Positions 45,108 to 54,598 of a stretch of 64,000 bases of DNA are shown piece by piece (positions within the stretch are counted from its first letter, which is position 1; each line of letters opens with the position of its first letter). The notes beneath the pieces are model-generated. The model was given only the letters and a program-made list of their open reading frames with translations. It had not been told where the DNA came from and did no database searches. The stretch is from positions 1 to 64,000 of the forward strand of contig JAJECT010000029.1 in the NCBI GenBank assembly GCA_022821845.1, written 5' to 3'. This DNA comes from Rhodothermales bacterium (GTDB lineage Bacteria; Bacteroidota; Rhodothermia; Rhodothermales; VXPQ01). Made by a program: the position numbers and the translations under genes.

Positions 45108-45521
45108 ATGGCGCGCGTTTACGTAACCCGTACCGTGCATTTTAACGCGGCGCACCGGCTGCACAATCCCGCAAAGTCCGACGCCTGGAATCGCCGTACG
45201 TACGGTCGGTGCAACAATCCGAACGGACACGGGCACAACTACGCGCTGGAAGTGACCGTGGCCGGCGAACCCGACAAGGATACGGGGTACGTGCTCGACT
45301 TGTCCGATCTGAAGCGGATCGTGCAGGAAAAAATCGTGGACAAGTGCGACCATGCCCACCTGAATATGGACGTGGAGTTCATGCAAGGCGTTTTGCCGTC
45401 CACCGAGCAATTCGCCATAGCGATCTGGCGCGAACTGGAAAACGCCCTTCCGGCAGGCGCATTGCATAAGATCCGCCTCGCAGAAACGAACAACAACTCG
45501 GTGGAATACTTCGGCGAGTAA
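45108..45521 (+). CDS. 6-pyruvoyl-tetrahydropterin synthase-like protein
   Basis: A T-fold enzyme that should convert dihydroneopterin triphosphate to 6-pyruvoyl-tetrahydropterin, or a related pterin. Zinc ligands are His16, His41 and His43; the catalytic cysteine is Cys35 in CNNPNGHGHNY. That motif, and LAETNNNSVEYFGE at the end, closely resemble animal PTPS, and the Cys-x5-HGH spacing differs from the Cys-x3-HGH of QueD. Its neighbours are folE (36 bp) and an SDR gene, fitting tetrahydrobiopterin synthesis better than queuosine synthesis. 137 residues. Confidence 0.87.
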   Translation: MARVYVTRTVHFNAAHRLHNPAKSDAWNRRTYGRCNNPNGHGHNYALEVTVAGEPDKDTGYVLDLSDLKRIVQEKIVDKCDHAHLNMDVEFMQGVLPSTEQFAIAIWRELENALPAGALHKIRLAETNNNSVEYFGE

Positions 45522-45557
45522 CCCGCATTTATTTTCGAATACATCCTTTGCGCAACA

Positions 45558-46220
45558 ATGCCCGCACCCTCTTCGAACAACCAGGATACGACGCAGCCTG
45601 CCGCCTCCGACCTTGCGAAACCGGTTCCTGTCCGCTACCGGAGAGAGGACATCTACGACGAGGCCACGACGGAAACGCTGTCCCGGTACGTAGCCGACAT
45701 GATTCCCTTGCTGAACGAAGACCCTGTCCGCGAGGGACTGGTCAAAACGCCTGAGCGCGTGGCCCGGGCGCTCCAGTTTCTTACGAAAGGGTACGGGATG
45801 GATCCGGAAGCCATTCTGAACTCCGCGCTGTTCGAAGAAGATTACAGCGAAATGATTCTGGTGAAGGACATTGAGGTGTTTTCCCTGTGCGAGCACCATA
45901 TGCTTCCTTTCCACGGGCGGGCGCATGTGGCCTACATTCCGAACGGAAAGATTGTGGGCCTGAGCAAGATTCCGCGCGTGGTGGAAGTGTTCGCGCGACG
46001 CCTTCAGGTGCAGGAGCGGCTGACCTTGCAGATACGGGATGTACTGTCCAGTGTGCTGAAACCGCTGGGCGTCGCGGTCGTGATCGAGGCGATTCATTTG
46101 TGCATGATGATGCGGGGCGCAGAGAAGCAAAATGCGGTTACGACGACCAGCGCCATGAGCGGCGAGTTCATGAACACCCCGACGCGCGCCGAATTCATGC
46201 GGCTGATCAACAAATCCTGA
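45558..46220 (+). CDS. folE: GTP cyclohydrolase I
   Basis: Opens GTP to dihydroneopterin triphosphate, the start of folate and tetrahydrobiopterin synthesis. Zinc and substrate motifs are [20 protein letters not shown] and the later cysteine in [14 protein letters not shown]. The N-terminal 30 residues are non-conserved. 220 residues. It lies between the PTPS-like and SDR genes in the same direction. Confidence 0.96.
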   Translation: MPAPSSNNQDTTQPAASDLAKPVPVRYRREDIYDEATTETLSRYVADMIPLLNEDPVREGLVKTPERVARALQFLTKGYGMDPEAILNSALFEEDYSEMILVKDIEVFSLCEHHMLPFHGRAHVAYIPNGKIVGLSKIPRVVEVFARRLQVQERLTLQIRDVLSSVLKPLGVAVVIEAIHLCMMMRGAEKQNAVTTTSAMSGEFMNTPTRAEFMRLINKS

Positions 46221-46269
46221 CGGCTTGCCGCCGGATTCCTCCAAACGCATCCAGAGATACCCCCTTTCC

Positions 46270-46971
46270 ATGCCGACCATCTTGATAACCGGAGCAAGCC
46301 AGGGCATTGGCCGGGCCGTCGCCCAGGCGTTTGCAACCTTGCCCGATGCCCGCCTCGTCCTGGTGGCGCGGAGCGAAGAACGCTTGCAAGAAACCTGCGC
46401 GCTGGCCCGGGGGCAGGGCGCGGAAGCCCATGCGTTTCCTTGCGACGTAGCGGACGAAGCGGCGGTGGAAGCGATGGCGCAGTCCGTACGGGACGCGCTG
46501 GGCGCGCCGGACGTGATCGTAAACAATGCGGGGCTTTTCAGGACGGGGCCCGTGCTTGATACGACGGTCGAGGATTTTGGCCGCCAGGTGGCGGTAAACC
46601 TGACCAGCGCCTTTATGGTTACCCGGGCCTTTCTTCGAGAGATGCTGAACCGGGGCAGCGGACATATTTTCTACATGGCGTCCGTAGCCTCGTTGCGAGC
46701 GTACCCCGGCGCGGCAGCCTATTGCGCCGCCAAACATGGGTTGCTTGGGCTGGCCCGCGCCATGCGGGAAGAAACGCGGGCGGGCGGGCTGCGCGTTACG
46801 GCGATCTTGCCGGGCGCCACCTGGACGCCCAGCTGGTACGGCAGCGACACGCCGCCGGAACGGCTCATGCCTCCCGAAGACGTTGCGCAAGCCATCCTGG
46901 ACGCGTGGCGCATGAGCGACCGCACCGTGGTGGAGGAATTGCTACTCCGTCCGCAGGAAGGGGACATTTAG
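46270..46971 (+). CDS. Short-chain dehydrogenase/reductase, possible sepiapterin reductase
   Basis: A 233-residue classical SDR. Start at ATG 46270 (MPTILITGASQGIGRA), placing the NAD(P)-binding TGxxxGIG motif at residues 7-14; the track start is a TTG at 46225. VNNAG and the active-site YCAAKHG (Tyr/Lys) with the upstream Ser (ASVAS) are present. Arg residues after the second strand (VARSEERL) suggest NADPH. Coming directly after PTPS and folE, it may be the sepiapterin-reductase step of tetrahydrobiopterin synthesis; a fatty-acid or sugar substrate cannot be excluded. Confidence 0.85.
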   Translation: MPTILITGASQGIGRAVAQAFATLPDARLVLVARSEERLQETCALARGQGAEAHAFPCDVADEAAVEAMAQSVRDALGAPDVIVNNAGLFRTGPVLDTTVEDFGRQVAVNLTSAFMVTRAFLREMLNRGSGHIFYMASVASLRAYPGAAAYCAAKHGLLGLARAMREETRAGGLRVTAILPGATWTPSWYGSDTPPERLMPPEDVAQAILDAWRMSDRTVVEELLLRPQEGDI

Positions 46972-46982
46972 CAGAGAACCGA

Positions 46983-48044
46983 ATGCGCAGATTGTCCATG
47001 CGCCGCAAGCGCCTCATTGCGCAGATCGTGCTTGTCCTGACGGCCGCAAGCATGGCGCTTCTTGGGACGGCGACATGGATTGCTTTTGCGCCGAACACGC
47101 CCGATTTCGAGGAGCGGCGCACGGTGCGCATTCCACCGGATACCCCCTTCGAAGCCACAGTCGATTCGCTCCGGGCCCGCGGCGTGCTCCGACGGACCGG
47201 CGCGTTCCGTTTCATGGCGCGCGCTACGGGTTGGGGCGATCAGATCAAGGCGGGGCATTACGCCTTTGCCGCGGGCGCGTCGAACCACGATATGCTGAGC
47301 GCGTTGCGCCGCGGATTGCAAGAACCGGTGCGCCTCACGATCCCCCCCGGCGTACGCCCCGAAACGGCGGCCTCGGCAGCGGCCCGAAACATGTTCTTTG
47401 CTCCCGAAGATTTTACCGCCGCGCTGGCCGATACGCAGCTCGCCGCCGCGTTGCGGACCGATACTTCCGCCCTGTTCGGTTACATACTGCCGGAAACCTA
47501 CCATTTCTACTGGCTTGCCAGCGCAGAACGCGCCGTGCGCGCCATCGCCGAAACCTTCGATGCGTTCTTCGAGCGCGAACTGCGGGCCGGCGCAGACAGT
47601 CTCGGCATGTCCAGGCAGGACGTGGCGACCCTGGCCAGCATTATCGAATGGGAAGCCCTGCGCGAAGAGGAGAAACCCATGATATCCGGCGTGTATCACA
47701 ACCGCTTGCGCATTGGCATGAAGCTGGACGCCGATCCCACCATACAGTACATCGTACTGCAACAGGAAGGCAGCAAACGCCGCCTGCTCTACCGCGATTA
47801 CCGCATTCCGCACCCGTTCAACACCTACCTGCGCGCGGGATTGCCGCCCGCGCCGCTGAACAATCCGTCCTCTTCGTCGCTGCGCGCCGCGGTGCGTCCG
47901 GCTCGCCACGATTTTTTATACTTCGTTGCGACGGGCGACGGTACGCACCATTTCAGCAAAACGCTTGCAGAACACATCCGGGCCGCCCGGCGCTACCATG
48001 CGCTGATGCGACAACGCCGCGCCGAGCAAGAAGAAACCGGATAA
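46983..48044 (+). CDS. mltG: Endolytic murein transglycosylase MltG
   Basis: An inner-membrane lytic transglycosylase that cuts nascent glycan strands and sets their length. From ATG 46983 there is an N-terminal transmembrane helix (LIAQIVLVLTAASMALLGTATW), then a LysM-like segment and the YceG catalytic domain with IIEWEALREEEKPMISGVYHNRL (catalytic Glu) and DPTIQY. The ending LNNPSSSSLRAAVRPARHDFLYFVA is the family's substrate-groove signature. 353 residues. It follows the SDR gene by 11 bp, probably in the same transcript. Confidence 0.95.
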   Translation: MRRLSMRRKRLIAQIVLVLTAASMALLGTATWIAFAPNTPDFEERRTVRIPPDTPFEATVDSLRARGVLRRTGAFRFMARATGWGDQIKAGHYAFAAGASNHDMLSALRRGLQEPVRLTIPPGVRPETAASAAARNMFFAPEDFTAALADTQLAAALRTDTSALFGYILPETYHFYWLASAERAVRAIAETFDAFFERELRAGADSLGMSRQDVATLASIIEWEALREEEKPMISGVYHNRLRIGMKLDADPTIQYIVLQQEGSKRRLLYRDYRIPHPFNTYLRAGLPPAPLNNPSSSSLRAAVRPARHDFLYFVATGDGTHHFSKTLAEHIRAARRYHALMRQRRAEQEETG

Positions 48045-48109
48045 TTTGCGCCGCGCCGTCGCGGCCCGCGTAAATTGCCGCTGCCCTTCGGGGACGTAAT
48101 AGCGTATCC

Positions 48110-48751
48110 TTACGGCGCAAGGCGCTCCACCCGCCACGCCCCTGCCTCGTCAAGACGGTACGTTATACGATCGTGCAGGCGGTTCGGGCGGCCTTGCCAG
48201 AACTCCAGCGCATGGGGCCGCAAAAGGTATCCGCCCCAATGTTCGGGACAAGGCACGTCGCGCCCGGCGTATTCCTTCCGCGCCGCTTCCAGAGCAACGA
48301 GCAGCGCCGCCCGGTCCGCAAGCGGACGACTTTGCGCGGAAGCCGCCGCCGCCAGTTGGCTTTCCCGCGGTCGGGACGCAAAATACGCCGCCGAAGCAGC
48401 CCGATCCGTCTGTTCCGTCCGCCCCTCGACGCGCACCTGCCGATCCAGCTCGTCCCACCAGAACGTCAACGACGCCCACGGATTGGCCTCCAGCTCGCCC
48501 GCCTTGCGGCTGCCGTAATTCGTGTAGAACACGAAGCCCCGCTGGTCGAACCCTTTGAGCAGCACGATCCGGCAGGAAGGGCGCCCCCGGGCGTCGGCGG
48601 TGCCAAGCGCCATCGCATTCGGATCGCGGCCCTTGCCTTGCATGGCCCGCGCCGCTTTCTCGAACCATATGCCGAACAACGCCATCGGATCGCTGCCGAC
48701 CGCATCGAAATCGCCCCCCTCATACTCTCGGCGCAACGTGCTTACATCCAT
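48110..48751 (-). CDS. pdxH: Pyridoxamine 5'-phosphate oxidase
   Basis: FMN enzyme that oxidises PNP and PMP to the cofactor PLP. The ATG at 48751 (MDVSTLRREYEGG) gives the normal 213 residues; the track start at 48928 is upstream. Motifs include MALGTADARGRPSCRIVLLKGFD, GFVFYTNYGSRKA and the C-terminal FWQGRPNRLHDR with RVERLAP, the typical ending. Convergent with mltG. Confidence 0.96.
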   Translation of the reverse strand: MDVSTLRREYEGGDFDAVGSDPMALFGIWFEKAARAMQGKGRDPNAMALGTADARGRPSCRIVLLKGFDQRGFVFYTNYGSRKAGELEANPWASLTFWWDELDRQVRVEGRTEQTDRAASAAYFASRPRESQLAAAASAQSRPLADRAALLVALEAARKEYAGRDVPCPEHWGGYLLRPHALEFWQGRPNRLHDRITYRLDEAGAWRVERLAP

Positions 48752-48773
48752 TGTATTATCCTGTATTATCCAC

Positions 48774-48794
48774 GGATACTTGACGATCAAAGCC
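48774..48794. promoter_or_regulatory. Repeat-family-like box upstream of pdxH
   Basis: GGATACTTGACGATCAAAGCC lies 22 bp upstream of the pdxH start and resembles the terminal sequence of the structured repeats (GGATACnCnGATnAAA) with two extra bases. Read on the minus strand it contains TTTGATC and GTATCC, which might be promoter elements. Confidence 0.35.
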
Positions 48795-48951
48795 GGATCC
48801 CTCTCCGCCCCGAACGTTAAAGGCGCTGTATTGAACGAACAGATGGGCAATAGGAGCCCGCAATGCTTGCGACGCAAAACGCGCCCCCTTGCCCTCCGGT
48901 CATGCCGCATATCGTATCCGCCGCGCACAAAAGAGGGGAGTGCTCCGCCCG

Positions 48952-49815
48952 ATGCGTTTTCCGTATTTTCTGGCCCGTCGCTTCGTTGCGGGAGAATCCT
49001 TTCAGGAAGCGCTTCCCGCGATCCAGACCCTGAACAACAAGGGGATGCGCGTCACCCTCGACCTCTTGGGCGAACGCGTCACCCGGCGCAAGGTCGCCGA
49101 AACAAGCCGGGACGCCTACATACGCCTGGTTCGGATCATCGCCAGGGAACGGGAGCGCCGCGCCATGCAGGCCGGCATATCCATCAAACTCTCGATGATC
49201 GGGCAAAAAATCGACGAAGAATTTTGCCTGAAAAACCTGCGCATGCTGCTTGAGGCGGCCAAAGCGTGCAACGTATTCGTCCGACTGGACATGGAAGGCA
49301 GCGACGCGACCGCCTCCACGCTATCCCTCTTTGAGGAAACCTTTCCCGAATACCCGGACCATACGGGGATCGTGTTGCAAGCATACCTGAAACGCACGGA
49401 ACGCGACGTGGAACGCATGTGCGCGCTGAAGGCCCCGGTCCGGCTATGCAAGGGCGCCTATAAGGAACCCCCGGAGATCGCCTGGCGGCATATGCCTGTC
49501 ATCCGCGAGCGTTTCATGGCCTGCGCGCAAGAACTCATGACGCGCGGACGGCATCCGGCCATCGCCACGCACGACGACCAACTGATTTCCGCCACGAAAA
49601 TCCTTGCGGCGAACGAGGGAATAAGCCGGGATCGGTTCGAATTTCAGATGCTCTACGGCATGCGCCCGCAGACCCAGCAACAGATCGTCCGGGACGGGTA
49701 CAGGATGCGGGTGTACGTACCCTTCGGAACGCAATGGGCGCCCTATTTCGCCCGCCGGCTGCGCGAGCGAAAAGAGAACGTATGGTTCGCGCTTCGGAAT
49801 CTCGCCCGGGGATAG
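48952..49815 (+). CDS. Proline dehydrogenase
   Basis: FAD enzyme that oxidises proline to pyrroline-5-carboxylate. From ATG 48952 (MRFPYFLARRFVAGE) there is an RBS-like AGGGGAG 10-15 bases upstream. The barrel motifs SIKLSMIGQKID, NVFVRLDMEGS, GIVLQAYLKRTERD, LCKGAYKEP and FQMLYGMR are those of the monofunctional PRODH family. 287 residues. The P5C dehydrogenase partner is not adjacent. Confidence 0.94.
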   Translation: MRFPYFLARRFVAGESFQEALPAIQTLNNKGMRVTLDLLGERVTRRKVAETSRDAYIRLVRIIARERERRAMQAGISIKLSMIGQKIDEEFCLKNLRMLLEAAKACNVFVRLDMEGSDATASTLSLFEETFPEYPDHTGIVLQAYLKRTERDVERMCALKAPVRLCKGAYKEPPEIAWRHMPVIRERFMACAQELMTRGRHPAIATHDDQLISATKILAANEGISRDRFEFQMLYGMRPQTQQQIVRDGYRMRVYVPFGTQWAPYFARRLRERKENVWFALRNLARG

Positions 49816-49876
49816 CGAGGAATACGCCGAGCAAGGCCGTCAAGGCGGGCGCCCTGCCGCCGCGTCGCAGGGCCGA

Positions 49877-50608
49877 TCAGCGAATCCGCAGCTGTTGCCC
49901 CGCGCTGATGGCGTCGGACGTTAACCCGTTCAGGGCCTTGATCCGGTCCACGCGCACGTCGTACCGCCGGGAAATGGTCCAAAGGCTTTCGCCGCGCGCA
50001 ACGGTGTGATACGCGGGGCCTTCCGCACCGCCTCCAGGCAAGGCCTCGCGTTCGGGCGGCCGGTCTTCTGCGCCGTCCGGCGCCGCATTCGAAACATTCC
50101 CGGAACCTCCAGCGGCTTCCGCAAGCGCCGCGGGCCTTTGCTCCGTGGAAGTGAGCTCGTTCGCAACGGACGTCACGCCCGATACGCCCGCCGCCACGGC
50201 AGCCGCCCGCTCGCGTTGCGCCCAGGTCGCCACATGTCCGCGAAGAATCACATGTCCGTCCGCCGCCTGCGGATCGAACGCGTGCGCCCGCAAACCGCGC
50301 GTGCCCGCAAGCGCCAGCTGCACCCTCGCAGCCAACGAAGCGTCGCGTATTTTCCGGGCGACCGCCCCTTCCGCAACGCGGCCTGGCGCGCTATCGGGAG
50401 CAGAAAACGCTTCCGTCGGCGTTACGGGCAACGTCTCTGCGGAAACCGTTTCTTCGACGCCCGCAGGAAACGGCGCATCTTCTTCGGACGGCGGCCCGCC
50501 CGCGCAGCCGGACCATACCAGGAGGAGCCACGCGCCGCCGCACAGCGCAGCCGGAACGAACCCTCGCGACGGTATCGAATGCGCTCGCATCCAGGACGTC
50601 GTACGCAT
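49877..50608 (-). CDS. BON- and LysM-domain lipoprotein
   Basis: A 243-residue envelope protein. I start at the ATG at 50608, five bases after the trxB stop, giving a signal peptide with lipobox VWSGC. A low-complexity Pro/Ala/Glu linker leads to a BON domain (about 85-155; ARVQLALAGTRGLRAHAFDPQAADGHVILRGHV), another linker, and a C-terminal LysM domain (HTVARGESLWTISRRYDVRVDRIKALN). BON binds lipid or solutes and LysM binds peptidoglycan, so it may link the outer membrane and the wall. Probably co-transcribed with trxB. Confidence 0.87.
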   Translation of the reverse strand: MRTTSWMRAHSIPSRGFVPAALCGGAWLLLVWSGCAGGPPSEEDAPFPAGVEETVSAETLPVTPTEAFSAPDSAPGRVAEGAVARKIRDASLAARVQLALAGTRGLRAHAFDPQAADGHVILRGHVATWAQRERAAAVAAGVSGVTSVANELTSTEQRPAALAEAAGGSGNVSNAAPDGAEDRPPEREALPGGGAEGPAYHTVARGESLWTISRRYDVRVDRIKALNGLTSDAISAGQQLRIR

Positions 50609-50613
50609 GGCGC

Positions 50614-51615
50614 TTACCCGCTCCCGGCGACCTCGGCGTGTTCCGCAAGCCAGCGCTCCGCATCGATGGCCGCCATACATCCCGTGCCGGCCGCCGTAAC
50701 CGCTTGCCGGTATACATGATCTTGCGCATCGCCGCAGGCAAACACGCCGGGAATATTGGTATGCGTGGATTTACCCTCCGTCAAAATATATCCCTGCGGA
50801 TCCATATCGAGCCATCCCTTGAATACCTGCGTGTTGGGCGTATGCCCGATGGCCACGAAAAACCCGCCTGCCGCCAGTTCAGAGACCGCGTCCGTTTTCC
50901 GGTTGCGCAAGACAAGGCCCGTTACCTCGTCGTCGCCCAGCACGTCCTCCACCACCGTGTTCCAGATAAATTCGATCTTTTCGTTGGCGAACGCCCGATC
51001 CTGCATGATCTTCGAGGCGCGCAAGCGGTCCCGCCGGTGAATAACATACACCTTCGACGCGAAACGGGTCAAAAACATCGCCTCCTCCATAGCGGAATCG
51101 CCGCCGCCCGCGACCGCCACCGGCACGTTCCGAAAAAACGCGCCGTCGCAGGTTGCGCAGGACGACACGCCGCGCCCCAGCAAGCGTTTCTCGTTTTCAA
51201 GGCCCAGGTACCGCGCAGAAGCGCCCGTAGACACGATCGCCGTTTCTGCCAGCACAGGGGTTTCGCCATCCACAAGCAACCGAAACGGACGCTGCGAAAA
51301 GTCCACCGCATTCACCGTGCCGTACCGAAGATCGGCCCCGAAACGGGCAGCCTGTCCGTCGAAGAGGCCCATCATGTCCGGTCCCAGCACGCCCTCGGGG
51401 AATCCGGGATAATTCTCCACGTCCGTCGTGGTCATCAACTGCCCGCCGGGCTCCGGCCCCTGAAACACCACCGGCTCCAGGTTCGCGCGCGCCGCGTACA
51501 GCGCCGCCGTCAATCCGGCGGGTCCCGTCCCGATAATCACAACGCTCCGCCGTTCCGCAGCGGAGAAATCGATCCCGTCGAAAGCGGACAGATCCCGCTC
51601 GCCGCGCTCAGCCAT
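50614..51615 (-). CDS. trxB: Thioredoxin-disulfide reductase
   Basis: FAD/NADPH enzyme that reduces thioredoxin. FAD-binding GTGPAGLTAALYAAR is at 29-43, the redox-active pair is CATC (Cys153, Cys156), the NADPH-binding loop is AGGGDSAMEEA with HRRDRLRAS, and FACGDAQDHVYRQAVTAAGTGC closes the fold. 333 residues. It follows trxA by 42 bp in the same operon. Confidence 0.97.
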   Translation of the reverse strand: MAERGERDLSAFDGIDFSAAERRSVVIIGTGPAGLTAALYAARANLEPVVFQGPEPGGQLMTTTDVENYPGFPEGVLGPDMMGLFDGQAARFGADLRYGTVNAVDFSQRPFRLLVDGETPVLAETAIVSTGASARYLGLENEKRLLGRGVSSCATCDGAFFRNVPVAVAGGGDSAMEEAMFLTRFASKVYVIHRRDRLRASKIMQDRAFANEKIEFIWNTVVEDVLGDDEVTGLVLRNRKTDAVSELAAGGFFVAIGHTPNTQVFKGWLDMDPQGYILTEGKSTHTNIPGVFACGDAQDHVYRQAVTAAGTGCMAAIDAERWLAEHAEVAGSG

Positions 51616-51657
51616 GGGAAAAAGCGGTCAGGGATATAAAAACCATCGAAAAAGCCG

Positions 51658-51999
51658 TCAGGCCGGTTGCGCAACCAGCGCGTCAAGCCGATCCGCCAAG
51701 TCTTTCTTCGACGAAACCCCGACGAGCTGGTCCGCAACGTTTCCATCCTTGAAAAACAGCAAGGTTGGAATCGACCGGACGCCGTACTGCATGGGGGTTT
51801 CCGGATTCTGGTCCACATCCACCTTGACCACTTTGGCGCGTCCGTCGAATTCTCCGGCCAGCTCCTCGACGGTCGGCGCGACCATGCGGCACGGCCCGCA
51901 CCAGGCAGCCCAGAAATCCACCAGGACCGGTACGTCCGCGTCGAGCACCTCTTCTTTGAAATTGCTGTCCGTAACCGCCAGCGCGTTATGCGTATTCAT
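51658..51999 (-). CDS. trxA: Thioredoxin
   Basis: Small disulfide reductase. Active site WCGPC (Cys34, Cys37) sits after FWAAW, with the cis-Pro motif SIPTLLFF. 113 residues, with no signal peptide, so cytosolic. First gene of trxA-trxB-BON/LysM. Confidence 0.97.
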   Translation of the reverse strand: MNTHNALAVTDSNFKEEVLDADVPVLVDFWAAWCGPCRMVAPTVEELAGEFDGRAKVVKVDVDQNPETPMQYGVRSIPTLLFFKDGNVADQLVGVSSKKDLADRLDALVAQPA

Positions 52000-52122
52000 G
52001 TTGTTTCTCCGGGAAATGAAGCGACTTCAGGGATGCGTTCGCGGGCGCGACGCCGAAACGCATTGCAGAACATGCTAACAAAAAAAGACCCGCCTGGTTT
52101 CCCGCGCGCGACGTATTTTCGC

Positions 52123-54402
52123 CTATCGGTCCATATAGTCGGGGATGGCGCATTCGTACGGACGGCGCAGCGCGTCTGCGGACAGGTCGATGACCGGTTC
52201 GCCTTCCAGACGAATCGTCAGGTTGCCGGGGCGGACCGCGCCGAGCCGCGTCAGGCGCGTCGGCCTCCCCTTGAGGGCGCGTTCTATTTCGCCGCCGCGC
52301 TGCGGCGACGCGCTGAATACGATGCGGGATTGCGCCTCGCCGAACAAGACCGCGTCCCGCCGCATACCCGGCGCCTCCAGATCGATCTCTGCGCCCAGCG
52401 CTTCCGCATGCAGCACGCATTCGGCCAGGGCCACGGCCAACCCGCCGTCGGAAACGTCGTGCGCGCTGCGCGCCAGGCCTGCCCGTATAAGATGGAGCAT
52501 CGCTTCCTGCACCGCCGCTTCCTCCGCAAGCAGCATGTACGGAGCGCCGCCGCGCGTCACCCCGCGCAGCCCGGCCAGATACTCGGAACCGCACAGATCC
52601 TCCCGGTGCGCCCAGGCCGCAGGACTCAGCAAATAGACCGCGTCGCCCGCCGCCCGAAACGGCGCCGTCGCACTATCCGTCTGGACATTCTCCACGATGC
52701 CAAGCATGCCAATCACCGGGGTCGGAAAAACAGCCCCGTCCGGGTTTTCGTTGTAGAAAGAGACATTGCCGCCGGTCACAGGCGTGCCCAAAGCCCGGCA
52801 GGCGTCGCCCATGCCCCCCACCGCCTCCGTAAAGGTCCAGTAGACTTCCGGCTTGTAGGGATTACCGAAATTAAGACAGTTTGTGACGGCCACTGGCTTG
52901 CCGCCGGCGCACACCACGTTGCGGGCCGCCTCCGCCACGGCGATGCGCCCGCCTTGCCGCGGGTCCAGATACGCGTACCGGCCATTGCAATCCGTCTTGA
53001 CGGCCAACCCCTTGTTCGTCCCCTTGATGCGGACCACGGCGGCGTCGCTTGGTCCCGGCCCCGCCAGCGTATTCGTCCGCACCATCGTATCGTATTGCTC
53101 GAACACCCAGCGTTTCGAGGCGATATTCGGAGAACCCAGCAAATCGAGCAAAACCGCGGCGGCGTCCGCCGCCGACACATCCGGCACGGCAGCAAGGTCC
53201 AGTTCCTGGTCGTCGAGGCGGGCCGGACGGCGCGTTTCCCGGCGATACACAGGCGCCCCGCCTCCCAGCACAAGATGGTCGGCTTCCACGTCCGCAACCA
53301 GCGCGCCATGCCAGAAAACCCGGACGCGGGGTTCGCGAATCACCTCGCCTATGCACTCCGCGTGCAGGTCCCATTTTTGGAAAATAGCCTCTATTTCCTC
53401 CTCCCGGCCCTGCTTGCACACAAGCAACATGCGCTCCTGACTTTCCGAAAGCATGATTTCATAGGGCGTCATGCCCGTCTCGCGTTGCGGCACCTTGTCC
53501 ACGTGCAAAATCATGCCGCAACCGCCCTTGGCGCTCATCTCGCAGGAAGAACAGGTAAGCCCGGCGGCGCCCATGTCCTGAATGCCCACCAGCGCGCCGC
53601 TCCCGATCGCTTCCAGCGTGGCCTCCAGCAAAAGTTTTTCGGTGAACGGATCGCCCACCTGCACGCTGGGCCGTTTCGCCTCGCTCCCTTCCGCAATCTC
53701 CTCGGAGGCGAACGTAGCGCCATGGATGCCGTCCCGCCCCGTCGAGGACCCCACGATGTACACCGGATTCCCCGGGCCCTCGGCGATGGCGGAAGCCGTT
53801 TGCCCGATTTTCGCCACGCCCACGCTCATCGCGTTGACCAGCGGATTCCCCTCGTACGACGGATCGAAATACACCTCGCCCGCCACCGTGGGCACGCCAA
53901 AGGAATTTCCGTAGTCCCCGATGCCGCGCGCCACCCCGTCGAAGAGATAACGTACGCGGGGGTTGTCGAGCGAACCGAACCGGAGCGAATTGAGCGAACA
54001 AATGGGCCGGGCGCCCATCGTGAAGATGTCCCGCTGGATGCCGCCCACGCCCGTTGCGGCCCCCTGATAGGGTTCCACAGCCGACGGATGGTTGTGGGAT
54101 TCTATTTTGAACGCAACCGCAAGCCCGTCTCCTATATCCACCAGGCCGGCGTTTTCCTCTCCGGCTTCCGCAAGGAGCGCGTCCCCCTCTCGGGGCAGCG
54201 TTTTCAGGAGGGCAATGGAATTCTTGTAGGAGCAGTGCTCGCTCCACATAACGGAATAAACGCCCAACTCGACAAAGGTTGGCGTACGCCCGAGCTTGTC
54301 GCGTATCCAGCCATATTCCTCGTCTGTCAACCCGTGGTCCCGGGCCATTTCCAGCGTGACTTCCGGGGTTGCGAGCGGGTGATTCGGCGTTGTTTGGGCC
54401 AT
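52123..54402 (-). CDS. purL: Phosphoribosylformylglycinamidine synthase, PurL subunit
   Basis: Large subunit of FGAM synthase, which amidates FGAR in purine synthesis using ammonia from PurQ. The ATG at 54402 ([25 protein letters not shown]) is the standard start. Visible are [64 protein letters not shown] and [13 protein letters not shown]. At 759 residues it is the small PurL type needing separate PurQ and PurS; neither is in the window. Confidence 0.96.
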   Translation of the reverse strand: MAQTTPNHPLATPEVTLEMARDHGLTDEEYGWIRDKLGRTPTFVELGVYSVMWSEHCSYKNSIALLKTLPREGDALLAEAGEENAGLVDIGDGLAVAFKIESHNHPSAVEPYQGAATGVGGIQRDIFTMGARPICSLNSLRFGSLDNPRVRYLFDGVARGIGDYGNSFGVPTVAGEVYFDPSYEGNPLVNAMSVGVAKIGQTASAIAEGPGNPVYIVGSSTGRDGIHGATFASEEIAEGSEAKRPSVQVGDPFTEKLLLEATLEAIGSGALVGIQDMGAAGLTCSSCEMSAKGGCGMILHVDKVPQRETGMTPYEIMLSESQERMLLVCKQGREEEIEAIFQKWDLHAECIGEVIREPRVRVFWHGALVADVEADHLVLGGGAPVYRRETRRPARLDDQELDLAAVPDVSAADAAAVLLDLLGSPNIASKRWVFEQYDTMVRTNTLAGPGPSDAAVVRIKGTNKGLAVKTDCNGRYAYLDPRQGGRIAVAEAARNVVCAGGKPVAVTNCLNFGNPYKPEVYWTFTEAVGGMGDACRALGTPVTGGNVSFYNENPDGAVFPTPVIGMLGIVENVQTDSATAPFRAAGDAVYLLSPAAWAHREDLCGSEYLAGLRGVTRGGAPYMLLAEEAAVQEAMLHLIRAGLARSAHDVSDGGLAVALAECVLHAEALGAEIDLEAPGMRRDAVLFGEAQSRIVFSASPQRGGEIERALKGRPTRLTRLGAVRPGNLTIRLEGEPVIDLSADALRRPYECAIPDYMDR

Positions 54403-54526
54403 GCCTGCGTAAATAAATATAACGTCTTTGATGCGTCCGCAACAATATACCGCTCCCGCGCCCGGTTTCATATGGAAAAATCGTTGCTTCGCCGTACTAT
54501 CTGCTATTCGTTATTTCCCGATTCGG

Positions 54527-54547
54527 TGGTATACTACAGGATACGAT
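54527..54547. promoter_or_regulatory. GTATCCT-AGTATACC box upstream of purL
   Basis: On the minus strand it reads ATCGTATCCTGTAGTATACCA, close to the AGTATCCTTCAGTATACCA found upstream of the sulfatase at repeat copy A. It lies 125 bp before the purL start and may be part of a shared promoter or a repeat remnant. Confidence 0.35.
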
Positions 54548-54598
54548 GCGCGCGCGGTACGCAAATAGCGAACAAGACCCGAATCTCCCTGGCGCTAC

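Noticed and set aside
45108-45521. QueD (queuosine) annotation for the PTPS-like gene
   Set aside because: Cys-x5-HGH spacing and neighbours folE and SDR favour a PTPS of the biopterin type; no queuosine genes are nearby, though the rest of the genome is unseen.
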